A program made the position numbers and the translations under genes. DNA of 64,000 nt from Aphelocoma coerulescens (lineage: Eukaryota > Chordata > Aves > Passeriformes > Corvidae), in assembly GCF_041296385.1 (NCBI RefSeq), contig NC_091014.1, positions 6,795,578 through 6,859,577 of the forward strand. Direction: 5' to 3'. The notes beneath the pieces were generated by a model that did no database searches, had not been told where the DNA came from, and saw only the letters and a program-made list of their open reading frames with translations. Of the stretch, positions 1-12,680 are shown piece by piece. Position 1 is the stretch's first letter. Each line of letters starts with the position of its first letter.

Positions 1-2220
1 TACTTTGTCTATCTGTTGCCTGTTCTTTTACTTTACATACACTGCCTTGCACAAGGGGCTCTGAACTTTAACTGTAGAGCTTTCTAAGCCTACTCAAATT
101 CAAGTAAATTACAGATAGCTTCCCATCAGTCTATGTTTCCTTTCTGACTGCTCAGTTCTACCAATTCTTATCAAATCCAGGCCACATATAGAGAAAAAGG
201 AAAGACAGACCCAAAATGAAAACTATTTGTGAAAAAGTCCAAAACAGGTGAATAAAATCCTCTTTGATCCCAGTTGTTTAGTTCAGTTTGTCTACTCTCT
301 GCTATTTGCAGTAGCAAATACAGTGAGCACATTCTGTGAGAAGAAACATGAATTTTGGCCTGTAACACAAGGCAGAGGAGTCAGATTGGCAAGAGGAGTT
401 TTATAAACATGGGCTTGTTCTCGCAGCTCTGTTTTGGGCAGCATTACCAGCGTACTGACACTGACAGCTGGATGTGTCACCCTCCACTGATGCTGGAGTA
501 TGATAGAAGAAATTAGAAACACACATAAAATACTGTTTTGCTACATTAAGTAGCAACCAGAAATGTCAGTATCACATGTTAATTAATGATTAATGCTGGA
601 GGAAGGAGATGCATACCTCACATATTTTTAAACTGGTATAACAAGTTTTCACCGAGCAGAGGAGGGAAGTTCTCTATAATACACAGTAATGGGCTGTGTA
701 CTTGGAACTGTGCTCCATGAATTTCCCCACCTTCAGGACAGAATGTGTCAACACACAGTGTCAACACAGTCCTTGAATAAACTCGGTGCCAGGATTAGCT
801 ATCAGTAATGTTGAAGAACGAGGAAAGAGGGAAAAAACATACAAATGATGATCAAAAGGAAAAAAATTCTTTTGGACACACCTGGGGTAGAAAAACGTTG
901 ACAGGGCACATTTTTAATGTGAGACTATGTCTGATATTACAAGGTGATGAGAGTATACCGAGAAATAAAGAAAATAACACTGTGGAGCTGATAAAGCCCT
1001 GGAACTGTAAAATCTTCCTCAGTGTGATGTCCTACTTATTAAGGAGAATTTTAGCTCAGGCAGGTTGAATTAGCATATTGAAGTTAGCACTGAAGTTATC
1101 TAACATTCCACCTTGATGAATCTCAAAGCACTCTCCATCTGTGTATTGATGTTCCCACACTGGAAATTGGTAAAGTACACGCTTGCCTTTAATTCTTGAA
1201 TTAAATGTTCCCAGAACAGAGATGCACTCCTTAGCTGGGGTGTCCATGCTATATGCTGTAGACACCACTCCCACTTTGCTCTTTGATGAAATAAGGAAAT
1301 TTCCTCTCCTGTGCTGTTGTGTAACAGTTGTTACACAGGACAGGCATGTGATCCTATACCAAGTTGTTGCCAGAGCCAAGAATAAAAGAGAAAGGTGGGA
1401 TTCATTTAGCCTAACATCAGCAAACTCAAAGCTTGTCCCCCAGTCAAGAGAGACACATAGGACTCTGGTCAGGCTTCACTGCTACAACAACATGTTTCCT
1501 CACAATGTGATTTGTCCAACCTGACCTAAGATGGTGGAAATTCCCTTTCTCTCTTGGCTGTAGAATGACCAAACCTCTTAGATTAGGCACCAGCTTTAAC
1601 ATAACCAAAAATTACATAAGGTAAATATCTTCTTGGAGTCTCATTCATTTCTTTCCTCCTGGACACTGCTACTGTAGCTTTGGAGAATACTTTAAAAAAA
1701 AAGCTATAGACTAGGATTGGTCTTACCTTGTTGACCCTCACTGATCCACCTTGCACAGCTCCCCCTTCCCTGTTCTGTTACACCATTTATTTGGGTAGGG
1801 TCACATCTTTTTGAAACATTTCCATCTTCCATACTTTGAGGAACTTCTTGCTTTAGGAATATTTCAGCCACTACAGCATGGGTGAAAAATAATGATTTCT
1901 GAGAGCAGCTTGAAATTTTTACAGCATAATATAAGTCAAACTGTTAATTTGCTGGCTGCTGTGGCCTTGCACAATGAAGGAGGGAGAGGACACGATCACC
2001 TGATAAATACTTGTGAGTATGACGATATATTGGTAATAAATAAGAGTACAAATAGGCAATATTTGTTATTGAGCTGTTAAATATATGGGTGGCACAGATT
2101 AACAAGGCGTGCAAACCTTTTCCCCACTGAGGAAGCAGACTCAAGCAGTTGTGATAGTAGTTTTTTCTCTTCTTTCACCTTCACCATTTCCCGGTAGTTT
2201 AGTGGAGGGACAAGCCCCTC
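1..2220. other. Upstream non-coding DNA, nothing recognised
   Basis: I see no exon with splice signals, no RNA gene and no clear repeat here. The open frames are short and show no recognisable protein similarity. By vertebrate gene order (ECHDC3 upstream of PROSER2) this could hold 3'-flanking sequence of a neighbour, but nothing in the bases shows it. Confidence 0.5.
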
Positions 2221-2247
2221 AGATACCAGATCCAACATAATTTATGC

Positions 2248-2405
2248 CCCATAGAACAGTTTGGGTTGGAAGAAGGCCTTGAAGACCATCCGATTCCAAG
2301 CCCCTGTGACAGGCAAGGGCACCTTCAACTAGCCCAGGTTGCTCAGAGCCCCATCCAGCCTGGCCTTGAACACTTCCAGGGATGGGGCATTCACAACTTC
2401 CCTGG
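2248..2405 (-). repeat. CR1 LINE 3' fragment
   Basis: The + strand reads 'cagtttgggttggaagaagg' and then 'ttgctcagagccccatccag' and 'gatggggcattcacaacttc', the reverse complement of the avian CR1 3' end. The element therefore lies on the - strand with its 3' end at the left. It is strongly 5'-truncated, as most CR1 copies are. The right boundary is approximate. Confidence 0.85.
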
Positions 2406-2537
2406 GCATTATCAGGGCAGGTTTTACCTCCAGATTCTGCGGCAGTCAAAGGCGTCACTGTCCCCTCTCCCACTGTGCCCACCATGGCACCCCGCCCTTT
2501 GCCCTCACGGGGTGGCTGTGGAGACCCATATCCCCGA

Positions 2538-2945
2538 CACAGAATTACAGAATCAGTCAGGTTGGAAGGGACCACAGTGGTCAAGCAGGGCCATCCCAGA
2601 GCACACAGCACAGGATTTTGTCCAGACAGTTCTGGAATATCTCCGGTGAAGGAGACTGCACCCTCTCTAGGCAACCTGTTTCAATGCTTTTGGTCACCGC
2701 ACAAGACAGAAGTTTTTCCTCTTGTTCAGGTGGAAGTTCCTGAGCATCAGTTTCTGCCTCTTGTCCTACTGGATGGCACCACCGAGCAGAGCCTGGTCCA
2801 TCCTCTGATACCCTCCCTTTAGATACTGATAGACACTGATGAGGTCCCCTCTCAGTCACCTCTTCCCAAAGCTGATCAGGCCCATTTCCCTCTTTCCTCA
2901 CGAGTGAGATTTCCCAGACCCTTGACGAACTTCGTAGCTCCAACA
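2538..2945 (-). repeat. CR1 LINE 3' fragment, second copy
   Basis: This begins with 'aattacagaatcagtcaggt' followed by 'tggaagggaccacagtgg', a CR1 3' terminus on the - strand. It continues through the usual CR1 interior (cacaagacagaagtttttcc; gataccctccctttagatac; gatgaggtcccctctcagtc). It is a separate insertion from the copy at 2248, because each has its own 3' terminus. Its right end comes within a few tens of bases of the GC boxes of the PROSER2 promoter. Confidence 0.88.
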
Positions 2946-2949
2946 CACT

Positions 2950-3490
2950 GGGCTCCACTCCTGGGGCGGGGCAGAGCGGCAGAGAAGCCCCTCAGCCCCG
3001 ACGGCACCACAGCCGCCCTTCAGGGGGGACGACTCCCTCCCTCACGCCTTACCCCGAGCGCCGGGACAAAGGCGGCGGTCCCGCCCGGGCGAGGCGGAGC
3101 CGGGCCGCCGCCCGGCCGCTTTATCCGCCCGCCGTGGGTGGCGGCCGGCGCAGTGCGCATGAGTTCGGGGCGGCTGCTCGGCGGAGCCAGCGGCGCTGCT
3201 CCGGCCACCTGCCCGCCCTTCGCTCGGGCTCGTTCCGCCCTCGGCCGGGAGAGGCGCGGACCCCAAAGATGGTGAGTGCCGCCACCTCCTCGGGGGCTCC
3301 CCTCGCTCTGCGCGGGCCCCCGGCCGAGGGGGTCTTCGCTCCCAGCCGGCTCCCGGACTCGTCTCCGCCGGGGGTCGGGTCCGCTGCCGTGAGGGGCTGA
3401 GCTCGCTCCGCTCCGCCTGCCCCCGGCTCGGTCTCGCTGCGGGGAGAGGCCGCGGAGCTGCGCGCCCCTGTCAGCCCGCCACGGGAATGG
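2950..3490 (+). promoter_or_regulatory. PROSER2: CpG-rich promoter of PROSER2
   Basis: CpG density rises abruptly after 2950 and falls after about 3490. A consensus GC box (GGGGCGGGGC, 2963-2972) lies at the left edge. An NRF1-like GCGCAGTGCGCATGAG lies at 3149-3161 (second half imperfect). I see no well-placed TATA box, as expected for a CpG-island promoter with dispersed start sites. The transcription start is inferred to lie somewhere between about 3100 and 3250, just before the splice donor at 3272; the sequence alone does not fix it. Confidence 0.8.
3150..3271 (+). other. PROSER2: PROSER2 exon 1 (5' UTR; left end uncertain)
   Basis: The right end is set by a strong donor, AGATG|GTGAGT, with the cut after 3271. 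The left end is a guess inside the CpG island. The exon holds two upstream ATGs. One at 3159 counts only if transcription starts earlier. The other is the last three bases of the exon (3269-3271, with A at -3). Neither is in frame with the PROSER2 protein after splicing, so the exon is taken as non-coding. Confidence 0.6.
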
Positions 3491-6400
3491 TTCGGCGTTG
3501 CTCTTATTACTCACTAATGGATTTTTAATTATTGTTCCCTCCTGTTCCGAGAGCAGCGGCGGCCAGGACGGCGGGTGCTCCGTGCGCTGCGCGGGCTCTG
3601 GGCGCCAGGCGGGACCGGGGATAGGGACCGGCACAGCCCCGCAGAGCACCTTTGGGCTTGGGTTAGTTTGGATACACAGGCGGGGGAGCAGAAAAACTAT
3701 CAGCAAACTGCTGCTCTGCCGTGTGTGATGCTTGGCTTCCCACTATTGAGCTGTTAAGATTTTTTTTTCCCCCTGTGGATTTCTTCTTCTTCCCTATCAT
3801 AACCTAAAATTTGCTTCTGCTAATCCGCAACTTTAAGAAAATATATTTAAGTAAAGGTTTGATACCCGTAAAACTTCGATGTATGCTGTTCCTGCCTGAC
3901 TAAGGGTGATGGGGAGCAGCTGCCTTGTGCCTCCTCTTTGCTTTCCGACTGTCTGCAATTTAAGGTTCCAGTGGAAAAACTGTTGGTGTAAACAGTAGAA
4001 GATTCTAGTTCAGGATACTTTTTTCCCCTTCCCCCATCAGGTGCCTTTTCCATCTGGAGAGGGTGAGCGTGCGATGGCTGGTACTTCTTAAGATCTTAAT
4101 CTTAGGTGGTTCTGGGAAGGTTTAGTGCGTGTAAAGAGAAAGCACAGCCTTAAAAACACTCTCGGGATTTTCAGTAATCCGGGATCTCAAGGGCATGTTT
4201 CCTGAATAGTTTTTGTTTTAGTGTGGCAGCGAGAGGCGGTTGCTGGAAGTGGTGTAGTGCTTGGTCCTGTGCATGGATGTAGCAAGAGATGATTCCTGTG
4301 GTAATAGGCATGCAGATGAAATAGGAAAGAGATAAGGCAGCCTCGTCCGAATCTTTCTAAACATTTTGCAAGGATTTTAAACTATAACAAGTATCAGAAA
4401 TGTAACAGTTATTTCCTTTCCCCTCCCTTTTATGACGGGCACACAAGGAAAGACTTCTTTGCAAACCCTAAAGCATTAAGTCTTAGCTTTAAAAGCTTTT
4501 ACAATTTCTGGCTTATGCTAATAAAAAGGTATTATTTTAAGACTTTACCACAGATCCTTGACTAATGCAGTATTGCAGATGGCCTTTCTTGTACAGGTAC
4601 TACTTTAAAGAATTATGATTGTGGCTTTTTTCATGCCTTTGCAGGAATTACTGTTGTATAAGGGAGGAGCTGATGTTTAAACAATAAAAGGGGGGGGGGG
4701 GAAGTTGCTTCTCTAAGAAATGAAGATGTTACTTATTTCTCAGAAGTTGAGTAGATTTTCCCAGCAGTGTCTTTCTTATCAAGGATTTGTTTGGGGGTTT
4801 TACTACAGAGAGTGAATGAGTAAAATGAAGTTTTGTGACTGGAAGTGCAAGTAACGCCAGGCATTAGAAAGGAGCAGGGAGATTCTATGTTGCATCTCTG
4901 TTTTGTCAGTAGTAAAACTCTTCTGTTAGACATAGCTGCTTTTTCTCTACATGCCTCTGAGAGAAATATTAACCAAGAATGTTGGCAGACAGATTGCTGG
5001 TTGGATATAGTAACTGGAACAACTTAACTCCTGAGCAGTTGACAAGTCTCAGGCTGACTGACCTTCTGAAATACTGGAGCATGAAAATAAATGAGCATAT
5101 GAATGTGGCTTTCAAAGCCAGCCAGACAGGCTGTTACTGTTACCAAGTCCTCCCTCCTCCTTTTTTTTAATTAAAAAAATAAAACCAAGTAATTTTAATT
5201 TCCAGTATAACTAACTGCTTAAATATATTCTTTTCAATTGGATGTGTATGGATTATCCCTGTACCAAGTAAAGTCCAAGGCCAAGACTCTACTGCTCTGT
5301 TTTGCCAGTGCTGTTTTCAGCTTTGCTTACTTGGGCAGGCAGACCTTTATGTACTTACATAGGAATGAAATGTCCATAAATAAGTTAATTTTTAAAGTAA
5401 ACACCCCTGCACTGTGCTTCAGATGTCCTCTGCTTTCTTCCCTACAGCAGCACAGCAGTCACAAAAAGAAACATAGGAAAGCAGCCTAAAATCCAGTTTT
5501 GAGACTGTGACACAGCTGTACTGGGGCTGAAAATTGTCTTTCTATCCTAAATACTCTGTAAAACAGGATTTGGCTCACCATTGCTATGACTGTAGCAGTA
5601 GTTACATAATGAAACCCTAAACCCCAGCAATGCTGCACCTGTAACAAGACAGAAGTTGACTAATTACAGAGGCGTCTGTGCCTGAAATTGTTTATGTACA
5701 CTTCATGGTTCTAAAGTGTTGGCTGTCACAGATAGCACCACCCTGATGTTAAGAGGGGAGATTTAAAAAGAGTAACTTGAAAAGAATGGGACATTTTCCT
5801 TGTTGAAATTTGCATAAGGACGTTTGAAGTTGGAGAAGAGCTCAGCTGTCACCTGGATGTGTTTAAAGCCCCATATAGGACTGGACTAAGCAGCCCTGGG
5901 TATCACTTGTAATTCTCCCACTGAGCAGCTACTGGTCATCAAATCTCAACTGGAGAGTCCCACTGAGAGCCTTATCGTTATCCTAGGTATGACCCTAATC
6001 TAAAGAAAAGTAACTACTTGTCACTGGCTGTAGTTTTATTTTTAGTTGGGGCAGGAAGGGATTCTGTCACTGTAAACGTGTGGGGAATGTGAGCACTTCA
6101 GGGATCTTTGGTGGTTTAATCCACGATATTGCCTAGGAGCCTTTGCCACTGGCCTTCATTTTGGGCATCGAGATTCAGCTGATGCTGTTGCTGATGTAGT
6201 GCACTGGGAACAGAGTTTACTTGCAAGGGAAAAGGCAAAGATTTGTGGGCACATGCCTTTTCTTACCCCAATAAATTCTGTCTTGAGGGTGGATCAATGT
6301 GCTTAGCATCATCAAAACTTGCATTGGTATTCCACTGCCTTAAAAGAAGGATCATTTCCCAAACACTGCAGAGAGTGTATGTATGAGTACTGATGAGCTA

Positions 6401-9400
6401 TGCCCTTGTGTTGGCTTGGTTGTAGGTAACAAAGTGTCTAATGTATAGGGTCTCAAAACAGTAAAAAGGCTGTTGTTGAAAATCTAGAAAGACTAGTTAA
6501 GAATGAAGCACACAGTATGGAATCCTCATTTTCTGGTGTCTTCAGGCTTGGATTAACATGGTGTGACCTTAGGCATTGTTTCTGGGCAAAGCATGATTTG
6601 GAGAATTCAGTGTAGTAATTGAATTATTACTTAGGTGATGAAAATGTTGGTTTGTGATTGTTTCCTTTCTTTTTAAGTGGTTGCTACATTTAATTTGAGA
6701 TCCAATTCACCAAACCATTTAAGCATGTGATGGAATGTCCTGGTGAACTCAGACAGATTTAAGTTCTACTGAATGGGTGCTTTTCCCATCTAGTTCTTTC
6801 AGAAATGTATGTACACAGGATTAGTTATTTCACTGTTGGCAGCTCTCACAAATTCTAGTGCGAGTTGTATGAATGACATTCAGTGTGTTTCTTGAGGCTC
6901 CAGATTTAGAGGACTGAGAGAATCTTTGTTTTTAACTTTAAAACTAACGGATTTTGTAGCTCCCCAGCCTCTAGAGGAAAGTTTGAATTGTCACAAGTGT
7001 GCCACAGAAACCGGAAAATTTAAAACAAAATATCGGGGTTACATACATTGAATTCTGGGACTCCTGCATGATTGTTATCACTCTATAATTACTTTGATGT
7101 AGTTGCATCTCTGTGATGGGCTGCCATGAGAGCCCCCTGAGTTCACATTTGGCTAAACATTATCCAGTCGTACTTGTCACCTGTTCTGCAAATCAATATT
7201 GATGTCCAAGGAAGTGTCTATAAAAATGCTGTTGGCCTGGCTCTCATTTAGCTGACCTTACTGTCATGGATTCTGTGTCTGTGTATTTTTTTGTTCTTTT
7301 TCTGTTAATGGTCAGCATTTCTATTTGTCTGGCCATACTGTGGTGACAGTCCCTCTCTAAACAACATTTCCAGGTTGCTGGATGTTAAATAGCCATGACT
7401 GTATTGAACACATAGGATTTTTCACGAGCAGATAAAGACTGTGAATGATACTAAATGTTATCATAAGCTTCTATACTTATGTTGTGGAGAAGAAAAATCA
7501 GAATTTAACCATGTTGGCCAGTTTTGGTTTGCCTTGGTTCTTAAACATCAGCTGTTGTCTGTTGTTACTTCAGTTTTGTTTTGTTTCTTTCTGTAAAAAC
7601 AACTTACGAATTTACTGTCTGATTGTGTGGGGATCTTATGTGTTCAGCAAAACCTCATCAGCTTATCCTGTGTACTCCTAGAATTAGTCAAGTTGCCTGT
7701 GAGGTTTGGCCTCTGTAGGCAGTACTGTTACTTAGTCTATTCTTCTACCAGAAACCTTCAATCTTACTGTGTATCACAAGAGTAGGGTTACCCCTAAAGC
7801 TCAAGGATTTACTCAGTATTTAACATACTGAAGGAGGTAGAAGAATTCAGTTGCTGCTAGCCCTGTTCAGAAGGAGGAAATGTGTCCACCATAACTAGCC
7901 ATCGGTTTTGTAGGAGTTTGGAACAGCAGTGGCTCAGTAAAGACATGTCATGGGCCAGCTGGTTTTGTTCAGCTCTGGTCTTGTACAGCTGGTTCAAAGG
8001 TATGTTGCAGGAGCACTTAATACAAGGAAAAATTCATGAGGTTACTAGACACGAATACCTGACTTGTTTTGGGAAGCCCTGTGGTCTCCTGACCACAGCA
8101 CGCAGGAATCTGAACGAATTCCTACTCTCCCTTGCCTTGTTTTACTGCTTTGCTGCCAACTGACAGAGGCTGATAGAGATACAGGTCTCCAGTCTGCCCC
8201 TGTACCATCATTTTTATAGAACCCATCCCATAGGAACACTTCTAATGACCACAGAGTATTTCCAGATGTTTTTTCCAGATGCTTAACTCTCCAAACTCAA
8301 CCATTGCCATGGAGTGTACTGACAGTGTGTGCAGAGCTGAGTGTGTGCATTGCTGTGTCTTTACACAGCTGACAGATTAAACCAACCTTGAAGTTCACTG
8401 ACCACTTCTGTTTCAGTTGAATCACTGAGAAAAGAGCTGGTTAAGAACAAAGGCAAAGTGTGTGTGATGCTCAGTACACTTAAGGCTTAGAAATCTATCT
8501 TGAGAAATGTTTCGTGCAATTAGTGTTCTAGAAATTGTATGTATAGTGAAAGGGACAGACTGATCTTGTGCCCTTTTAAAAATGTATGATAATTTTCTAA
8601 AAATTGTCAACTCACCTTAAGTATGTTGTGCAGTTAATGGCCTGGTGCTGTCTGCTGTCTTTTGGCTTCTGGCTTACGTAGCAGTTGATTTTTAGCATTT
8701 AAATATCTTGCACTTTTGTGGGATTGATCCTTTTGCCTATTAAGCTAGTCTTCAAACAGGATTGTTAATAAAAAATTCTTCCAATCTCCTGCTACTATAG
8801 AAACAGTCCCTTGTAAATGCTAACACTGAGCTTCAGTGAAGAAGCAACCTTAGTCAGCAAAACTATAAAAATATCCTTTTTGAAAGGACAGACCGCACCT
8901 TATCTTTGATGGGAACTTAATACAATCTCTCTGAATTATTTGCCTCTGTCAAAGCAAAATTAAATCTTTCGAGGTGAAATTCAGTGCTAACTTTAGAATC
9001 TTTCAATTTCCTCCTTCTGCCATCTGAAAAACATGCATGATATGTGACTTGTATTGTTTTAAATATCTCATGAAGGCTATCTCTAGTGTAACCAAGTGAT
9101 TGCCTCAGATGATAGAATCCTAGCTGCTCTAGGATGCCTTTCTGGTTTAATATCTGGGATCCTCTCTCCAAATAGTACTGTTCCTGTCACACTTCTGCGC
9201 TCCTGTGTCATGGTCTGATATTTTTTTATTATTAATCCCTAATGGTACAGGCACACATCTCTTAAGCCAAGCTGAAAAATACCCAGCTACAATGACTGAA
9301 CAACAAATCCCATTGCAAGCAACTTTCATATTTAATGCATCTCTGAAGGTCAGGAGGAACAGCCGCCTGTTGTCCTGCTGCTCCTGCTTTCTCTGAGCTA

Positions 9401-12400
9401 GGTTACCTTATTTTTGAACCCTGCTTGTTACCTTGGCAATCCTACTGAAACAGATAGTGGGGCCTGGAAATTCATTAGATTCTTGACTATTTCTATTTTA
9501 AATCCATAAAGTCTTTCACTTAATAGTGATGGCATAAAAAGGGTGAAGGGACTTCAGTGTTAGCCATGGTGAGAAGGGGAATTTGTAAAACATGCTCTAT
9601 GTATTGCAGCAGTGCCAGGCAGCCTCACATCAGCTCTAGCTGCTCTGGGCACTGTACAAAGGTGTAGGAGTTTCTCAAAGCATAAAAAACAGAGTGAAGG
9701 GGAGGAGAAATAATGTATATGAATGGATTAGGATTTTATTGACATATAACTTTGATGTGTTGAAGATGATGTAAAAGATAGAAGGGGGGGAAAAAAAATC
9801 TTCCCCCACACCTTTTCTGCAGGCTCACAGGCTATTGCACAGCTCTCAAGCTTTTCTGAAATGAGTAAAACTCCCAAAGCCACAGCTTCCAACACAAAAG
9901 CAGGACCAGTGCTGTAATGTTTGATACTGGCTCTTGTGTGGGTGGCTCTCTGAACCAGTCGCACTCTCTGCCTTTAGTCATTGTTCAGGAGCTTTGTGAA
10001 ACATCTGAACTGGAGCTCCAGAATGAGTAATGGGAGCTTGCTGGGACCAGAGTTACTTGTTATTTAGAATTCATGGCTTTAATGTTTATTGCTGCTGAAT
10101 CTGGGTGTTCCCGCTCTCCTGAATGCAGATAGCCCACCATGAAACTTAGTCCTGGTTAAACTAAGGTATTGCTGTTGGACAAAGCAGAACAGTACTCTTA
10201 AATACTTCTCTCTCAAAATTTGGGCCTCTTGATTGGTTTCTTGGTAACTTGGATTAATATCTTCTTCTGGTTAGTTTTTAAATGTGGGTCTCATTTGTGC
10301 TATCTGTTGTAATCTGTAGCTGTGACCTCTCAAAATATAGTCCATAAAATGTTCATAGTATAGAGTGTAATTCTAGAAATCTCTTATATATAGTTGTCTG
10401 TAGCATCACTGAAGGACTGAACAAACATGGGATGTTCAGTTTATATTTGGGACACCTGGATAAAAATTTGATGCTGCAACTTAAAAAGTGCTGATGAGAA
10501 ATGTTTGCCTTTTGTTGGATTAGTAGTAGTACTCACCTCTTGCTGGTCTCTCTCTTCCATCTGAACGTCACCTTGACAGTCATAGGATGAAATCTGAAGT
10601 CAGTGGGAGTTTTCTGTGAATTTCAGAGGTGTCAAGATTTTCACTGATAATATTGGTTTCCAAAAATTGCATAGATTTTCTTGTGTGGGTGTGTTTGTGT
10701 GTGGCTTTTCAGCACCACAGGGTTTGTTGTAGATGAAGCTGCTGTTGCAGGATATGTTCCATGCTCAGGCTGCTCTTTTCCTGTTTAGCAATTTCTGCAG
10801 CACCCAGCAGTACAGCAGGTGCCTCAGTGCTCTTGCATCTGCCTGTCCTGCAAGTCTGAAAACCAGGACCACAAGCATGTTTCTACCTCTGGGCATCACT
10901 TAGCCCATTATCCTGAGGATGCATTGTATCATTGATAGCTCAAGTTATTAATCGAAAAAAGGAAGAATGTTCTTTTTGTGTAAAAAGCAAGGCTAAATTT
11001 GATCATTAGACCTAATGTTCATAAGAAGGGCTATGAGATGTTTTTGTTGTGGCATGCCAGTGCTCTGGATTATGGGTGTGCTTCCAAGACTTGCTGGACT
11101 GCAGCCTAGCTACATTGTGTGGGAGCTTTCCCACAGGACACGTTGGTGCTGCGGCGCAGGCAACGCACCTCTGGTAATGTCATAGCCCTCTCCTGGGAGG
11201 AGGGCTCAGCGGGATGGAATTGTTGCTCAGTATTGGCAGATGTTATCTCACTGCTATGAAACACTAATCAGCTTACCAGAAGGCTCTGGTTTCTCAGCCC
11301 ACAGCCATGGGGAGCAAGGAGAAGTAATCCGATTGAATTGGAAATGCAGGCTTGACTTTGCTTCTCGTGTCGCCTCTTGAACCATAATAAAGGGAGAAGC
11401 ACTTGGGAAGCAGGACCATCTCATTTAATTTGTGCAGTGTCAGGGGAATGGTGTCCAGTTCCCAGCTGGTTGCATATAACATGGTACCTCAGAACCAGCT
11501 GTTTTGAGGAATGTGTCACTGCTGTTCACGGGTCACAGGCAGGGTGGGTGAAAAGACGGACTCTCAGCAAGCAAGGCAATTTCTCATTGCAAAGGTGGTT
11601 TAATGTATTGGAGTGAGAAATGAGCTAGATTCTACTTTTCGCTTACCCCCGTTCATGCTGTTAGTGCACTGAGATGACTTTTGTGTTTGTGTCCTTGAAA
11701 ATAAAAGTTCTGCCAGAGTGCTTGGGGAGATGACAATAATTCAGAGAGGTTTTACAGAACTGGACATTGGGAAAGCTTAAAAAACTGGGGGCTTTTGCTC
11801 CAGTGAGTGCTGGTGCATGCGTCTGTTTCAGTAAGTGTCTTCCAAATGTACAAGTACTGTTTCTTCATGGCTGAGTGAAATAAAAGCTCTTGAAGCTTTA
11901 AAATGTAATTTGTTATGCGCTAGTGCAAAAGTGGCACCGAGTTCTGCTCACAGATCTTTCACCAGAAGCAGGTGGCATAGAGCTGCTTCAGTAACACAAG
12001 TTAACTGCAGCAGTGTTAGGAAATGAACAGGGTTCTGTTTCCCTCATATGATCCCATAAATAGAATTCTTGTTTAAAACCAAATAAAGGTACTTGAGCTG
12101 GGCCAGTTGGTATCTCAGCCAGTGGGATTTCATTACTGTTAATGATGTGTCATAATGGAAAACACAAACTGAATTTGTAGGACAAGGATTTATGCGGGGT
12201 CCTTGCTTCTAACTGACCATAGACATCTGGTTTAGAAGCATGAGAGATGGGGTACAGAACCTTTCTGTGTTGGATTTTTAGTCATCTTTTTGAATAAAAG
12301 CAGTTTTTTTAAAAGGTGCCCATAAAGTGGTAGATGTGTTCCAGGGCATAAAGATATGCCGTTTATTAACTTGTGTGGGATCTTTTTTTGCCACTTATTT

Positions 12401-12464
12401 TCAATTCCTTTTCAAGTGTTTTAACAAGCAGATCTAACCAGACCACGTTGTTCTCTGTTTCCAG
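3272..12464 (+). other. PROSER2: PROSER2 intron 1 (9.2 kb)
   Basis: It is bounded by GTGAGT at 3272 and by a pyrimidine-rich acceptor ending TTTCCAG at 12464. I see no further exon, RNA gene or well-preserved transposable element. There are homopolymer runs such as 12 G at 4690-4701 and a G/A-rich patch near 9781-9797. The first kilobase remains fairly GC-rich. Confidence 0.7.
4690..4701. repeat. Poly-G run (12 G)
   Basis: Twelve consecutive G directly follow an AATAAA-containing stretch inside PROSER2 intron 1. Such runs are length-unstable and may be miscalled in assemblies. Confidence 0.9.
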
Positions 12465-12466
12465 TC

Positions 12467-12493
12467 ATGAAGAAAGCAAGCAGCCCCACGTAA
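12467..12493 (+). promoter_or_regulatory. Short upstream ORF (8 codons) in PROSER2 leader
   Basis: In exon 2, ATG at 12467 opens a frame reading M-K-K-A-S-S-P-T and closing at TAA 12491-12493. This is 52 bases before the main start codon at 12546. It is wholly inside the exon, so every transcript containing exon 2 should carry it. Its own start context has G at -3 if exon 1 is spliced on as predicted (the last G of exon 1 lies three bases before it). Whether it is translated cannot be read from the sequence. Confidence 0.55.
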
Positions 12494-12545
12494 CACACTG
12501 AGGGCATTCTGTGCTGCATCGGGATCAATCAGTCGAGAAAGTGTG

Positions 12546-12680
12546 ATGCCTAGGAATCTCCTGGCAGATTCTCCTGAAATGGCATCTGAAATCTCTCCAG
12601 AGCACATGCATGGGAGCATGGAGAGGGCTGGCAGCGTGGAGAATCGTGGCAGCCAAGCTCGGTGCAGAAATCTTGCCTTG
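12546..12680 (+). CDS. PROSER2: PROSER2 exon 2 coding part (residues 1-45)
   Basis: The exon runs from the acceptor at 12464/12465 to the donor CCTTG|GTAAGT (cut after 12680). The coding part starts at ATG 12546 (G at -3, C at +4, a moderate context) and is 45 whole codons, so it joins exon 3 in phase 0. Residues begin MPRNLLADSPEMASE and are rich in Ser, Glu and Met. A second in-frame ATG (residue 12, at 12579) has a stronger context (G at -3 and G at +4), so translation could start there. No signal peptide or membrane segment is present. No upstream in-frame ATG was found in the exon. I am confident the exon belongs to PROSER2 because both phase and sense fit the next exon; the exact start codon is less certain. 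Confidence 0.78.

Noticed and set aside
2219..2822. Several overlapping 125-150 codon open frames
   Set aside because: They coincide with the two CR1 tails and the sequence between them.
3159..3271. ATG at 3159 as the PROSER2 start
   Set aside because: After splicing to exon 2 this frame ends at a TGA at 12499-12501 and does not reach the PROSER2 frame.
3020..3706. 228-codon antisense open frame across the CpG promoter
   Set aside because: Very GC-rich sequence has few stop codons. The product is Arg/Pro/Gly/Ala-rich with no domain, and it lies over exon 1 and the promoter of PROSER2.
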